Below, one piece after another: positions 8,293 to 15,951 of a stretch of DNA of 64,000 nucleotides; within the stretch, counting starts at the first letter, position 1, and every line of letters starts with the position of its first letter. The position numbers were made by a program, and so were the translations under genes. The DNA comes from Ornithinimicrobium sp. F0845 (GTDB taxonomy: Bacteria > Actinomycetota > Actinomycetes > Actinomycetales > Dermatophilaceae): the NCBI RefSeq assembly GCF_023015765.1, contig NZ_JALKAL010000014.1:1-64000 (forward strand). Direction: 5' to 3'. The notes beneath the pieces are model-generated. The model made no database searches, was not told where the DNA came from, and saw only the letters and a list, made by a program, of their open reading frames with translations.

Positions 8293-8298
8293 TACGAT
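8293..8298 (+). promoter_or_regulatory. -10 element TACGAT, leaderless start
   Basis: TACGAT ends six bases before the ATG at 8305 and no ribosome-binding site is present, so a leaderless transcript is likely. Confidence 0.45.
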
Positions 8299-8304
8299 CA
8301 CCGC

Positions 8305-9054
8305 ATGGCCGACCTTCCCGCGAGCGTGCGCGTGGCCCTGTGGGGCACCGCGGCCCTCGCCGGGCGCCTCGAGCTGGAGGCGGTCGCCCGCCGGGCCATG
8401 CCGGACCTGGACCATGTCGACGGACTGGTGGCGCAGCTGGCGCTGTGGCGAGACCTGGGTGAGCGTCTCATCCTGGTCGCCCTCCCCCGGGCCGGCGATC
8501 TGACGAGTATGCCGCGTGGTCCCGCCGACCTGATCGCCGCGGCGACCGAGTCGGAGGAGTTGGTCTATGTGACCGGGCTCGGTGGTGCCCTGGTGCCGCG
8601 CATCGCCCCGTTCGGTCCCGAGGGTGACCAGGGGTGGGAGGCCCGCTGGACGGCCCACGACGCCGACCCGGTGCCCCAGCACGTCGTCCAGCAGCTGTCC
8701 CTGCCGGACGTCGAGCTCCAGCTGCGTCGCGAGGTCGCCGAGCTCACCGCCGAGCTCGGGCAGGCTCCCGGGCAGCCGCTGAGCGGACACGGTCTCGAGG
8801 CCGCGGCGCGTGACAGCGTCGACGCCCAGTGGGGACTGCCCGAGGGGCTCCCGCCTCGTGCGATCCGGGTGATCGAGCTCGCCGGCGCCATCACGGGTCT
8901 GGCCGGCACGGGCCTGGACCACCGGCTGCACAGTGTCAGCTCCAGCACCACCCTCGGGCGCGAGCAGATCCTGCGTCGGCTCCACGACGCGGGCTCCCGT
9001 GCGCTCGTCGCCGCAACCAACGTCGGCGCCCTCCACCTCGCCGGCTGGCGCTGA
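8305..9054 (+). CDS. Conserved hypothetical protein
   Basis: A soluble protein of 249 residues starting MADLPASVRVALWGTAALAG. I recognise no catalytic motif or membrane segment. The middle section (LQLRREVAELTAELGQ) may be a short helix. It stands alone, with a divergent ABC operon on the left and a repeat-filled gap on the right. Codon use matches its neighbours, so it looks like a resident gene. No function is assigned. Confidence 0.75.
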   Translation: MADLPASVRVALWGTAALAGRLELEAVARRAMPDLDHVDGLVAQLALWRDLGERLILVALPRAGDLTSMPRGPADLIAAATESEELVYVTGLGGALVPRIAPFGPEGDQGWEARWTAHDADPVPQHVVQQLSLPDVELQLRREVAELTAELGQAPGQPLSGHGLEAAARDSVDAQWGLPEGLPPRAIRVIELAGAITGLAGTGLDHRLHSVSSSTTLGREQILRRLHDAGSRALVAATNVGALHLAGWR

Positions 9055-9160
9055 CCGCACCTCTCGACCGGGCCTGGCGTTGCGGGGGTGCCGGCGCACC
9101 GGCCACGGCGTGGCTGGATTCCAGGCCACCGAGCGCACGGGGTTGGCTGATGGTCGTGAT

Positions 9161-9237
9161 GTGTGGACTTTGTTCCCGTGTGTGGGAAAAGTGCCCTATA
9201 TGGGGTCAAAGTCCACACACGGGAACGAAATCCACAC
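9161..9237. repeat. Inverted repeat with 25-bp arms
   Basis: The arm 9161-9185 (starting GTGTGGACTTTGTTCCCGTG) pairs with 9213-9237 at 23 of 25 positions, across a 27-bp spacer. A third, direct partial copy (AAATCCACACGGGGAACG) overlaps and extends the right arm. As RNA it would fold into a strong hairpin between two convergent genes, so it may stop transcription from both sides. No U-run follows, so it is not a classical intrinsic terminator. Confidence 0.75.
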
Positions 9238-9304
9238 GGGGAACGAAGTCAATACAGGACGACCCGACACCGAACCGGCGCCGAGTGGATCCAAACCAGC
9301 CCCG

Positions 9305-9365
9305 GAACCGAGCCTGCCCCGGTAGAACCGAGCCGGCCCCGGTAGATCCGAACTGGCCCTCGGCA
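9305..9365 (+). repeat. 20-bp tandem repeat, three units
   Basis: GAACCGAGCCTGCCCCGGTA (9305-9324) is followed by a copy with one change (9325-9344) and a diverged third unit starting GATCCGAACTGGCCC (9345). A looser relative may precede it near 9271. Confidence 0.7.
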
Positions 9366-9405
9366 GATGTCGCGTCAGACCCGGGCGGTGGAGGGGCCGG
9401 GTCGC

Positions 9406-10617
9406 TCAGAGCTCGAGGACGTGGCGATAGACCTCGACGGTCCGTTCGGCGATCGTCGTCCAGCTGAAGTGCTCGACCGCCCGGGCTCGTCCGGCCTCGC
9501 CCATCCGGGCCGCCCGCTCCGGGTCGGAGACGGCCTCGTTGATCGTCGCGGCGAGGTCAGCGACGAACTTGTCCGGGTCCGTGGGCGTGCCCGTGCCGTC
9601 GGTCTCCTGCTCGATCGGCACCAACCAGCCCGTCTCACCGTCGACGACGACCTCGGGGATGCCGCCGGTGGCGGTCGCGACGACGGCGGCGCCGCAGGCC
9701 ATGGCCTCCAGGTTGACGATGCCGAGGGGTTCGTAGACCGACGGACAGAGGAAGACCGTCGCGTGGGAGAGGACCGCGATGACCTTGGCCCGGGGCAGCA
9801 TCTCCTCGACCCAGACGACCGTCCCACCGCGGCCCTCGCGCAGCGCGTCGGTCAACCCGATCACCTCGGCCTTGATCTCCTCGGTGTCCGGCGCACCGGC
9901 GAGGAGGACGATCTGCACCTCAGGGGGCAGCTCGGCCAGCGCGCGCAACAGGTAGGGCAGCCCCTTCTGCCGGGTGATCCGACCCACGAACACCACGCTC
10001 GGACGGTCGGGGTCGAGCCCGAGCTCCTCGACGAACGACCGGGCAGCGTCGGAGGTGTCCCGCTGCCACAGCTGGGAGTCGATGCCGTTGTGGACGACGT
10101 GGACCCGCGCGGGGTCGATGGCCGGATAGCTCGCCAGGATGTCCTTGCGCATCCCGGCGGACACCGCGATGACTCCGGCAGCCGCCTCGTAGGCGGTCTT
10201 CTCGGCCCACGAGCTGACCCGGTAGCCACCGCCCAGCTGCTCGGCCTTCCACGGCCGCATCGGCTCCAGGCTGTGAGCAGAGATGACGTGGGGTATGTCG
10301 CCGAGCAGGCTGGCCAGATAGCCACCCAGGTTGGCGTACCAGGTGTGCGAGTGCACAAGATCAGCGCCACCGGCCACCACGTCGGCGGCCATGGCGACAT
10401 CGACGCCCAGTGTCTTGAGCGCGGCGTTCGCGTCCTGCAGGTTCTCCGGCGTCGGGTATCCCGTCGTCCCCGCTTCCTGCACCGGGTCGTCGAACGCTCG
10501 CACCGCCACGGTGAGGTCCGGCAGATCTCGCAGGGCACGCGTCAGCTCCGCTACGTGGACGCCCGCGCCCCCGTAGACGTTGGGGGGGTACTCGCGGGTC
10601 AACAGGTCAAGGCGCAC
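9406..10617 (-). CDS. glgA: Glycosyltransferase of glycogen/alpha-glucan synthesis
   Basis: A GT-B glycosyltransferase of 403 residues. The N-terminal domain begins MRLDLLTREYPPNVYGGAGV, with the KXGG-like VYGGAGVHV loop near residue 14. The C-terminal domain carries the donor-site motif YEPLGIVNLEAMACG. Its length and its divergence from glgC match the actinobacterial GlgA/GlgM type. In mycobacteria that enzyme makes maltose-1-phosphate from ADP-glucose for the GlgE pathway, so this copy may do that rather than extend glycogen directly. The start is a GTG at 10617, with a -10 hexamer six bases upstream. Confidence 0.92.
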   Translation of the reverse strand: MRLDLLTREYPPNVYGGAGVHVAELTRALRDLPDLTVAVRAFDDPVQEAGTTGYPTPENLQDANAALKTLGVDVAMAADVVAGGADLVHSHTWYANLGGYLASLLGDIPHVISAHSLEPMRPWKAEQLGGGYRVSSWAEKTAYEAAAGVIAVSAGMRKDILASYPAIDPARVHVVHNGIDSQLWQRDTSDAARSFVEELGLDPDRPSVVFVGRITRQKGLPYLLRALAELPPEVQIVLLAGAPDTEEIKAEVIGLTDALREGRGGTVVWVEEMLPRAKVIAVLSHATVFLCPSVYEPLGIVNLEAMACGAAVVATATGGIPEVVVDGETGWLVPIEQETDGTGTPTDPDKFVADLAATINEAVSDPERAARMGEAGRARAVEHFSWTTIAERTVEVYRHVLEL

Positions 10618-10623
10618 ACCGCC

Positions 10624-10629
10624 ACGCTA
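10624..10629 (-). promoter_or_regulatory. -10 element TAGCGT, leaderless start of glgA
   Basis: On the minus strand TAGCGT ends six bases before the glgA GTG at 10617. No ribosome-binding site is seen. Confidence 0.45.
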
Positions 10630-10636
10630 TCCCCTA

Positions 10637-10665
10637 TCGACCAAACGCGCTGCGGGCCCTAGGTT
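10637..10665 (+). promoter_or_regulatory. glgC promoter, leaderless
   Basis: A weak -35 TCGACC (10637-10642), a 17-bp spacer and a -10 TAGGTT (10660-10665) lie six bases before the ATG at 10672. This supports ATG 10672 over the GTG at 10666 and a leaderless mRNA. It overlaps the region of the divergent glgA promoter. Confidence 0.5.
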
Positions 10666-10671
10666 GTGGTC

Positions 10672-11925
10672 ATGGTTGCTCGTACGGGACGGCTGAAGGT
10701 TCTCGCGATCGTGCTTGCGGGAGGTGAAGGAAAGCGACTCATGCCGCTGACCGCGGATCGCGCAAAGCCAGCGGTGCCGTTCGGCGGCATCTACCGGCTG
10801 ATCGACTTCGCGCTGTCCAACATCGTGAACTCCGGCTGCCTGAAGATCGTGGTGCTGACGCAGTACAAGTCGCACAGCCTGGACACGCACGTCACGCGCA
10901 CCTGGCGAATGTCAACCCTGTTGGGCAACTACGTCGCGCCCGTCCCCGCACAGCAGCGGGTCGGCAAGCACTGGTTCTCCGGGAGCGCCGATGCGATCTA
11001 CCAGAGCCTGAACCTGGTGCACGACGAGCGCCCGGACATCATCGTCGTCGTCGGGGCGGACCATGTCTACCGCATGGACTTCTCGCAGATGATCGATCAG
11101 CACATCGAGACCGGAGCGGGGGTGACGGTCGCGGCGATCCGCCAACCGGTGAGCCTGGCCGACCAGTTCGGCGTCATCGAGGTCGACGAGTCCGATCCGC
11201 GCCACATCGCCGACTTCCTGGAGAAGCCGAAGAACCCCAAGGGACTGCCGGACGCTCCGGACGAGGTGCTCGCCTCGATGGGCAACTACGTCTTCGACGC
11301 CGACGTGCTGGAGCAGGCGGTCCGCGAGGACGCGGCGGACGAGACGTCCTCGCACGACATGGGCGGTGACATCGTCCCGGCGTTCGTGAAGCGCGGCGAG
11401 GGTTACGTCTACGACTTCAAGGACAACGACATCCCGGGCGCCACCGACCGGGACCGGGCCTACTGGCGCGACGTCGGGACGATGGACTCCTACTACGACG
11501 CCCACATGGACCTGGTGTCCGTGCACCCGGTGTTCAACCTCTACAACGACCGCTGGCCCATCTACACCAACTACGGCAACCACCCGCCGGCCAAGTTCGT
11601 GCACGGGTCCCAGGACCGGGTGGGGCACGCGCTCGGCTCAATGGTGTCGCCGGGGGCGGTGGTCTCGGGGGCGACAGTGGCCGACTCGGTGCTCTCGCCA
11701 CGGGTGCACGTCCACTCCTTCAGCATGGTGTCCCAGTCCGTGATCCTCGACGGCGTCGAGGTGGGCCGCAGCTGCCAGATCCACCGCGCCATCATCGACA
11801 AGCACGTCAAGGTGCCGGCGGGCGTCAACATCGGTGTCGACCACGACCAGGACCGCGCGCGCGGCTTCACCGTGACCGACAGCGGCCTCGTGGTCGTCCC
11901 CAAGGGCACCGTCATCGACGGGTGA
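10672..11925 (+). CDS. glgC: Glucose-1-phosphate adenylyltransferase
   Basis: An enzyme of about 417 residues that makes ADP-glucose from glucose-1-phosphate and ATP, the committed step of bacterial glycogen synthesis. The nucleotidyltransferase motif is [20 protein letters not shown] near the N-terminus; a left-handed beta-helix domain with hexapeptide-like repeats ([25 protein letters not shown]) forms the C-terminus. It is divergent from glgA, as in other actinobacteria, so the two are probably co-controlled. The start is ATG 10672, for the reason given under its promoter. Confidence 0.96.
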   Translation: MVARTGRLKVLAIVLAGGEGKRLMPLTADRAKPAVPFGGIYRLIDFALSNIVNSGCLKIVVLTQYKSHSLDTHVTRTWRMSTLLGNYVAPVPAQQRVGKHWFSGSADAIYQSLNLVHDERPDIIVVVGADHVYRMDFSQMIDQHIETGAGVTVAAIRQPVSLADQFGVIEVDESDPRHIADFLEKPKNPKGLPDAPDEVLASMGNYVFDADVLEQAVREDAADETSSHDMGGDIVPAFVKRGEGYVYDFKDNDIPGATDRDRAYWRDVGTMDSYYDAHMDLVSVHPVFNLYNDRWPIYTNYGNHPPAKFVHGSQDRVGHALGSMVSPGAVVSGATVADSVLSPRVHVHSFSMVSQSVILDGVEVGRSCQIHRAIIDKHVKVPAGVNIGVDHDQDRARGFTVTDSGLVVVPKGTVIDG

Positions 11926-11978
11926 GGACACCGGTCCTGTTCGACTCCTGCGTGACTGGCGCGCGTCGCGACACGCAT

Positions 11979-11984
11979 TAAGGT
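11979..11984 (+). promoter_or_regulatory. -10 element TAAGGT, leaderless start of cphB
   Basis: TAAGGT ends six bases before the ATG at 11991. The -35 region is poor and no ribosome-binding site is present. Confidence 0.45.
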
Positions 11985-11990
11985 GCATCC

Positions 11991-12923
11991 ATGTCGACGC
12001 ACATGGCCTCCGTGTCCGACCCCGCCGACCCGCCCCGCGGGGAGCAGGTGGATCGCACGCTCCTGGTGATCGGGGGGGCCGAGGACAAACGCCGCAGGGT
12101 CATCGTCCTCAAGCGCTTCGTGCGCCTCGCCGGCGGAGCCGACGCGCGCATCGTGGTCATCCCCACCGCGTCGTCGATGGCTGAGGAGGCCTTCGAGGTC
12201 TACCAGTCGGTGTTCGGCCGACAACGCGCCCGGGAGACCTCCGTGGTCAACCCCCAGTCCCGCCAGGAGGCGTCCGACCCGGCACTCGTCGAGGCGATCG
12301 ACGCCGCCACCGGTGTGTTCGTGACGGGCGGCAACCAGCTCAAACTCGGGCAGCTGATCGTCGGCACGCCGTTGCACGACGCCATCACGCGGGCCTACCA
12401 CCGCGGCGCCGTCGTCGGCGGCACGTCCGCCGGCGCCTCGGTGCTGAGCCAGTTCATGATCTCCATGGGCGAGGAGGGAGTGGCGCCCCGCCAGCGGGTC
12501 TCGCAACTGAGCGCGGGGCTCGGTCTGCTGCCCGGCGTCATACTCGATCAGCACTTCGGCCAGCGCACCCGCTACGCGCGCCTGCTCTCGCTGATCGCCG
12601 CCTCCCCGAGCCTGCTCGGCGTCGGCATCGACGAGGACACCGCCGCCGAGATCGTCAACGAACGGTCGATGACCGTGGTCGGCTCCGGCGCGGTGTATGT
12701 CGTGGACGCCCGGTCCGCGGTCAGCGACGCCCACGAGGCGCGCCGGGACGCGCCGCTCATGGTGTCGGGCGCCGTCGTGCACTCCCTGCCCTACGGCGCG
12801 ACCTTCGACCTGCAAGCCGCCCAGCTCACCGACTTCGTCGAGATGCACTCGGAGGTGGCCGTCGTCACCTCCCCCACCGACGTGCACGACACCGCCAACG
12901 CAGCCGCCGCGCTGCGCCGCTGA
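11991..12923 (+). CDS. cphB: Cyanophycinase
   Basis: A protein of 310 residues of the peptidase S51 family, which cuts the storage polymer cyanophycin to beta-Asp-Arg dipeptides. The nucleophile serine lies in VVGGTSAGASVLSQ (S146), and the family motifs LLVIGGAEDK and VFVTGGNQLKL precede it. The gene lies 19 bp before cphA, so breakdown and synthesis of the polymer share a transcript. An ATG four codons further in is an alternative start. Confidence 0.94.
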   Translation: MSTHMASVSDPADPPRGEQVDRTLLVIGGAEDKRRRVIVLKRFVRLAGGADARIVVIPTASSMAEEAFEVYQSVFGRQRARETSVVNPQSRQEASDPALVEAIDAATGVFVTGGNQLKLGQLIVGTPLHDAITRAYHRGAVVGGTSAGASVLSQFMISMGEEGVAPRQRVSQLSAGLGLLPGVILDQHFGQRTRYARLLSLIAASPSLLGVGIDEDTAAEIVNERSMTVVGSGAVYVVDARSAVSDAHEARRDAPLMVSGAVVHSLPYGATFDLQAAQLTDFVEMHSEVAVVTSPTDVHDTANAAAALRR

Positions 12924-12942
12924 CCGGACCAGGAGGACCCGC

Positions 12943-15816
12943 ATGACCGACCCCCAGACCCCGACCGCTCCGGCCGCCCCCGACCTGCGGATCGTCGAGC
13001 AGCGTGTCTATCGCGGCCCCAACGTGTGGAACTACGAGCAGGCCATCCACCTGGTCGTCGACCTCGGGGTCCTCGAGCAGTACCCCACCAACCTGCTGCC
13101 CGGTTTCACCGAGCAGCTCCTTGAGTGGCTGCCGGGCCTGGAGAACCACGTCTGCTCCCGGGGCAAGCCCGGCGGCTTCGTCGAGCGGCTCCGCGAGGGC
13201 ACGTGGGTCGGCCACGTCAGCGAGCACCTGGCACTCCAGCTGCAGGCCGAGGCCGGCCACGACCTGCGCCGCGGCAAGACCCGGGCGGTGAAGGGCTCAC
13301 CCGGTCACTACAACGTCATCTACTCCTACATCGACGAGCGGGTCGGCCTCGCGGCCGGCGAGCTGGCCATCCGCATGGTCAACGCCGCCGTCACGCACGA
13401 TCCGGAGTTCGACTTCCCGACCGAGCTGGACGACTTCCTGCGGTTGGCGCAACGAGCGGCGTTCGGCCCGTCCACCAACGCGATCCTCGAGGAGGCAGTC
13501 GCCCGCGACATCCCCTTCATCCGTCTCAACACCGCCTCGCTGGTGCAGCTCGGGCAGGGTGTGCACCAGCAGCGGATCCGCGCCACGATGACGTCGAAGA
13601 CCTCAGCGCTCGCCGTCGACATCGCCGGCGACAAGTCCCTGACCAACACCCTGCTCTCCTCCGCCGGCCTCCCGGTGCCGCTGAGCGACACCGTGCGCAC
13701 CGCGGACGGTGCGGTCTCGGTCGCCAACCAGATCGGCTACCCCGTCGTCGTCAAGCCGCTGGACGGCAACCACGGGCGCGGCGTCGGCATCAACCTGCGC
13801 AACGAGGCGGAGGTGCGGGAGCACTTCCCGGTGGCCGCCGCCCAGTCACGGCGCGGCATCATGGTGGTCGAGTCCTTCATCATCGGCAACGACTACCGCT
13901 GCCTGATCGTGGGGGGCCGGATGCAGGCCATCGCCGAGCGGGTGCCTGCCCACGTCGTCGGCGACGGCACGCACACCGTCAACGAGCTCGTCGAGATCAC
14001 CAACGCCGACCCTCGGCGCGGCGTCGGCCACGAGAAGGTGCTGACCCGCATCGCGGTGACCGAGGGGGCCGTGGCGCTGGTGCGGCAGCAGGGCTTCGAG
14101 ATGGACGCCGTGCCCCCTGAGGGCACGATGGTCAAGCTGGCACTCACCGGCAACATGTCCACCGGCGGCATTGCCGTGGACCGCACCTTCGACGCCCACC
14201 CGGAGAACATCGAGATCGCCGAGGAGGCGGCCCGGCTGATCGGCCTGGACGTCGCAGGCATCGACTTCATCTGCCCCGACATCTCAGCTCCGGTCCGCGA
14301 GACCGGGGGCGCGATCTGCGAGGTGAACGCCGCGCCCGGGTTCCGGATGCACACCCACCCGACCGTCGGTGAGCCCCAGTACATCGCCAAGCCCGTCGTC
14401 GACCTGCTGTTCCCGCCGGGCACCCCCTCGCGCGTGCCGATCGTGGCCGTGACCGGCACCAACGGCAAGACGACGACGTCGCGGATGATCGCCCACATCA
14501 TGAAGGGTCTGGGCAAGCAGGTCGGCATGACCTCGACCGACGGCATCGTGATCGACGAGCGGCTGGTCAAGCGGGCCGACGCCTCGGGGCCCAAGTCGGC
14601 GCGGATGGTCCTGCAGAACCCCCGCGTCGACTTTGCCGTCATGGAGGTGGCTCGCGGCGGCATCCTCCGGGAGGGCCTGGGCTACGACCGCAACGACGTG
14701 GCCGTGGTCACCAATGTCAGCGCCGACCACCTCGGCCTGCGGGGCATCGACACGGTGGAGCAGCTGGCCGCCGTCAAGCGGGTCGTGGTGGAGGCCGTGC
14801 CCCGCAACGGTTTTGCGGTCCTCAACGCCGACGATCCGAACGTCCGGGACATGCGGCGCCACTGCAGCGGCAGCATCGTCTACTTCTCGATGCAGCCGCC
14901 CGGCAGCCCGGAGCGCGAGTTCATCGAGACCCGGCTGCGTCGTGGAGGCCGCGCGGTGGTGCTCGAGCCCACCGACCGCGGCGAGATGATCGTCATCCAG
15001 CACGGACGCCGGTCGATGCAGCTGGCCTGGACCCACCTGCTCCCCAGCACGTTCGGCGGCGCCGCCCGCTTCAACATCGCCAACGCCATGGCCGCGGCCG
15101 GCGCGGCCTTCGCGTGCGACGTGCCGCTGCACGACATACGGCAGGGCCTGCGCACCTTCACCACCAGCTACTACCTCTCCCCCGGCCGGCTGAACATGCT
15201 CGACGTCAAGGGCGTCAGCGTGGTCGTGGACTACTGCCACAACCCTGCGGGCATGCGGGCGATCGGGGAGTTCGTGGACAACCTGGCCGAGCAGCGGGAG
15301 GCCGCGCTCGAAAACGCCCGGATCAGTCGGATCGGCGTGATCGGCGGCACCGGCGACCGGCGCGACGACGACCTGGCCGAACTGGGTGCCGTCGCGGCCC
15401 GGCACTTCGACGTCCTCGTCGTGCGGGAGGACGACAACCCGCGGGGCCGGCCGCGGGGTGAGAGCGCTGAGCACCTCGTGCGAGGCATCAACGAGGCGAT
15501 CGCGGCCGGTGAGGCCCGGGTCCGCCAGGTCAACACGGTGCTGCCCGAGGTGGAGGCGGTCCGGCACGCCATGGTGTTGGCCAACCCCGGCGACCTCGTC
15601 GTCGCGTGCGTGGACAAGCACGCGCGCGTGCTGGCCGAGCTGGAGGACATGAGCAACTCGGCCTACGCCGGCTCCCGGACCGACGACGAACGCACCGGCG
15701 ACCCCGACCTCGACCCGGTGGAGCTGCACGAGTCCGCAGCCGCGTCGGCCGAGGAGGCCCGCGGGGACTACGCGGACCTGGACGCGGCAGAGCAGGAGGC
15801 CACCACGCGCGCCTGA
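12943..15816 (+). CDS. cphA: Cyanophycin synthetase
   Basis: A protein of 957 residues that builds multi-L-arginyl-poly-L-aspartate with ATP. It has an N-terminal domain (from RVYRGPNVWNYEQ), an ATP-grasp domain at about residues 220-480 (VVVKPLDGNHGRGVGINL; AICEVNAAPGFRMHTHP) that adds aspartate, and a Mur-ligase-like domain from about residue 500 (AVTGTNGKTTTSRM; VVVDYCHNPAGM near 762) that adds arginine. An AGGAGGA site sits five bases before the ATG. The acidic tail after about residue 895 is longer than usual. With cphB it forms a nitrogen/carbon storage unit, unusual but known outside cyanobacteria. Confidence 0.95.
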   Translation: MTDPQTPTAPAAPDLRIVEQRVYRGPNVWNYEQAIHLVVDLGVLEQYPTNLLPGFTEQLLEWLPGLENHVCSRGKPGGFVERLREGTWVGHVSEHLALQLQAEAGHDLRRGKTRAVKGSPGHYNVIYSYIDERVGLAAGELAIRMVNAAVTHDPEFDFPTELDDFLRLAQRAAFGPSTNAILEEAVARDIPFIRLNTASLVQLGQGVHQQRIRATMTSKTSALAVDIAGDKSLTNTLLSSAGLPVPLSDTVRTADGAVSVANQIGYPVVVKPLDGNHGRGVGINLRNEAEVREHFPVAAAQSRRGIMVVESFIIGNDYRCLIVGGRMQAIAERVPAHVVGDGTHTVNELVEITNADPRRGVGHEKVLTRIAVTEGAVALVRQQGFEMDAVPPEGTMVKLALTGNMSTGGIAVDRTFDAHPENIEIAEEAARLIGLDVAGIDFICPDISAPVRETGGAICEVNAAPGFRMHTHPTVGEPQYIAKPVVDLLFPPGTPSRVPIVAVTGTNGKTTTSRMIAHIMKGLGKQVGMTSTDGIVIDERLVKRADASGPKSARMVLQNPRVDFAVMEVARGGILREGLGYDRNDVAVVTNVSADHLGLRGIDTVEQLAAVKRVVVEAVPRNGFAVLNADDPNVRDMRRHCSGSIVYFSMQPPGSPEREFIETRLRRGGRAVVLEPTDRGEMIVIQHGRRSMQLAWTHLLPSTFGGAARFNIANAMAAAGAAFACDVPLHDIRQGLRTFTTSYYLSPGRLNMLDVKGVSVVVDYCHNPAGMRAIGEFVDNLAEQREAALENARISRIGVIGGTGDRRDDDLAELGAVAARHFDVLVVREDDNPRGRPRGESAEHLVRGINEAIAAGEARVRQVNTVLPEVEAVRHAMVLANPGDLVVACVDKHARVLAELEDMSNSAYAGSRTDDERTGDPDLDPVELHESAAASAEEARGDYADLDAAEQEATTRA

Positions 15817-15951
15817 TCCGGGCTGGGCAGGTGCGCCCGCGGCGGGCGTTCATCGACCCGCCGCCGGCAGTATGCCGTAGGCCGGGCGGTCGTCAGGCCT
15901 CGGCTGCCGTGGGGCGCGGAGCCTTGCTCAGTTGTCGTGGGGCCCGGGACC

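Larger units (their letters stand above)
9055..9405. other. Gene-free gap filled with repeats
   Basis: 351 bp between convergent ends of the hypothetical gene and glgA. It holds a 25-bp near-perfect inverted repeat (9161-9185 with 9213-9237), further partial direct copies of that arm up to about 9250, and a 20-bp tandem repeat at 9305-9365. Short frames through it are repeat-derived and not genes. Confidence 0.7.

Noticed and set aside
9163-9345. Short peptide genes over the repeats near 9.2 kb
   Set aside because: The translations only reflect the repeat units and lack start signals.
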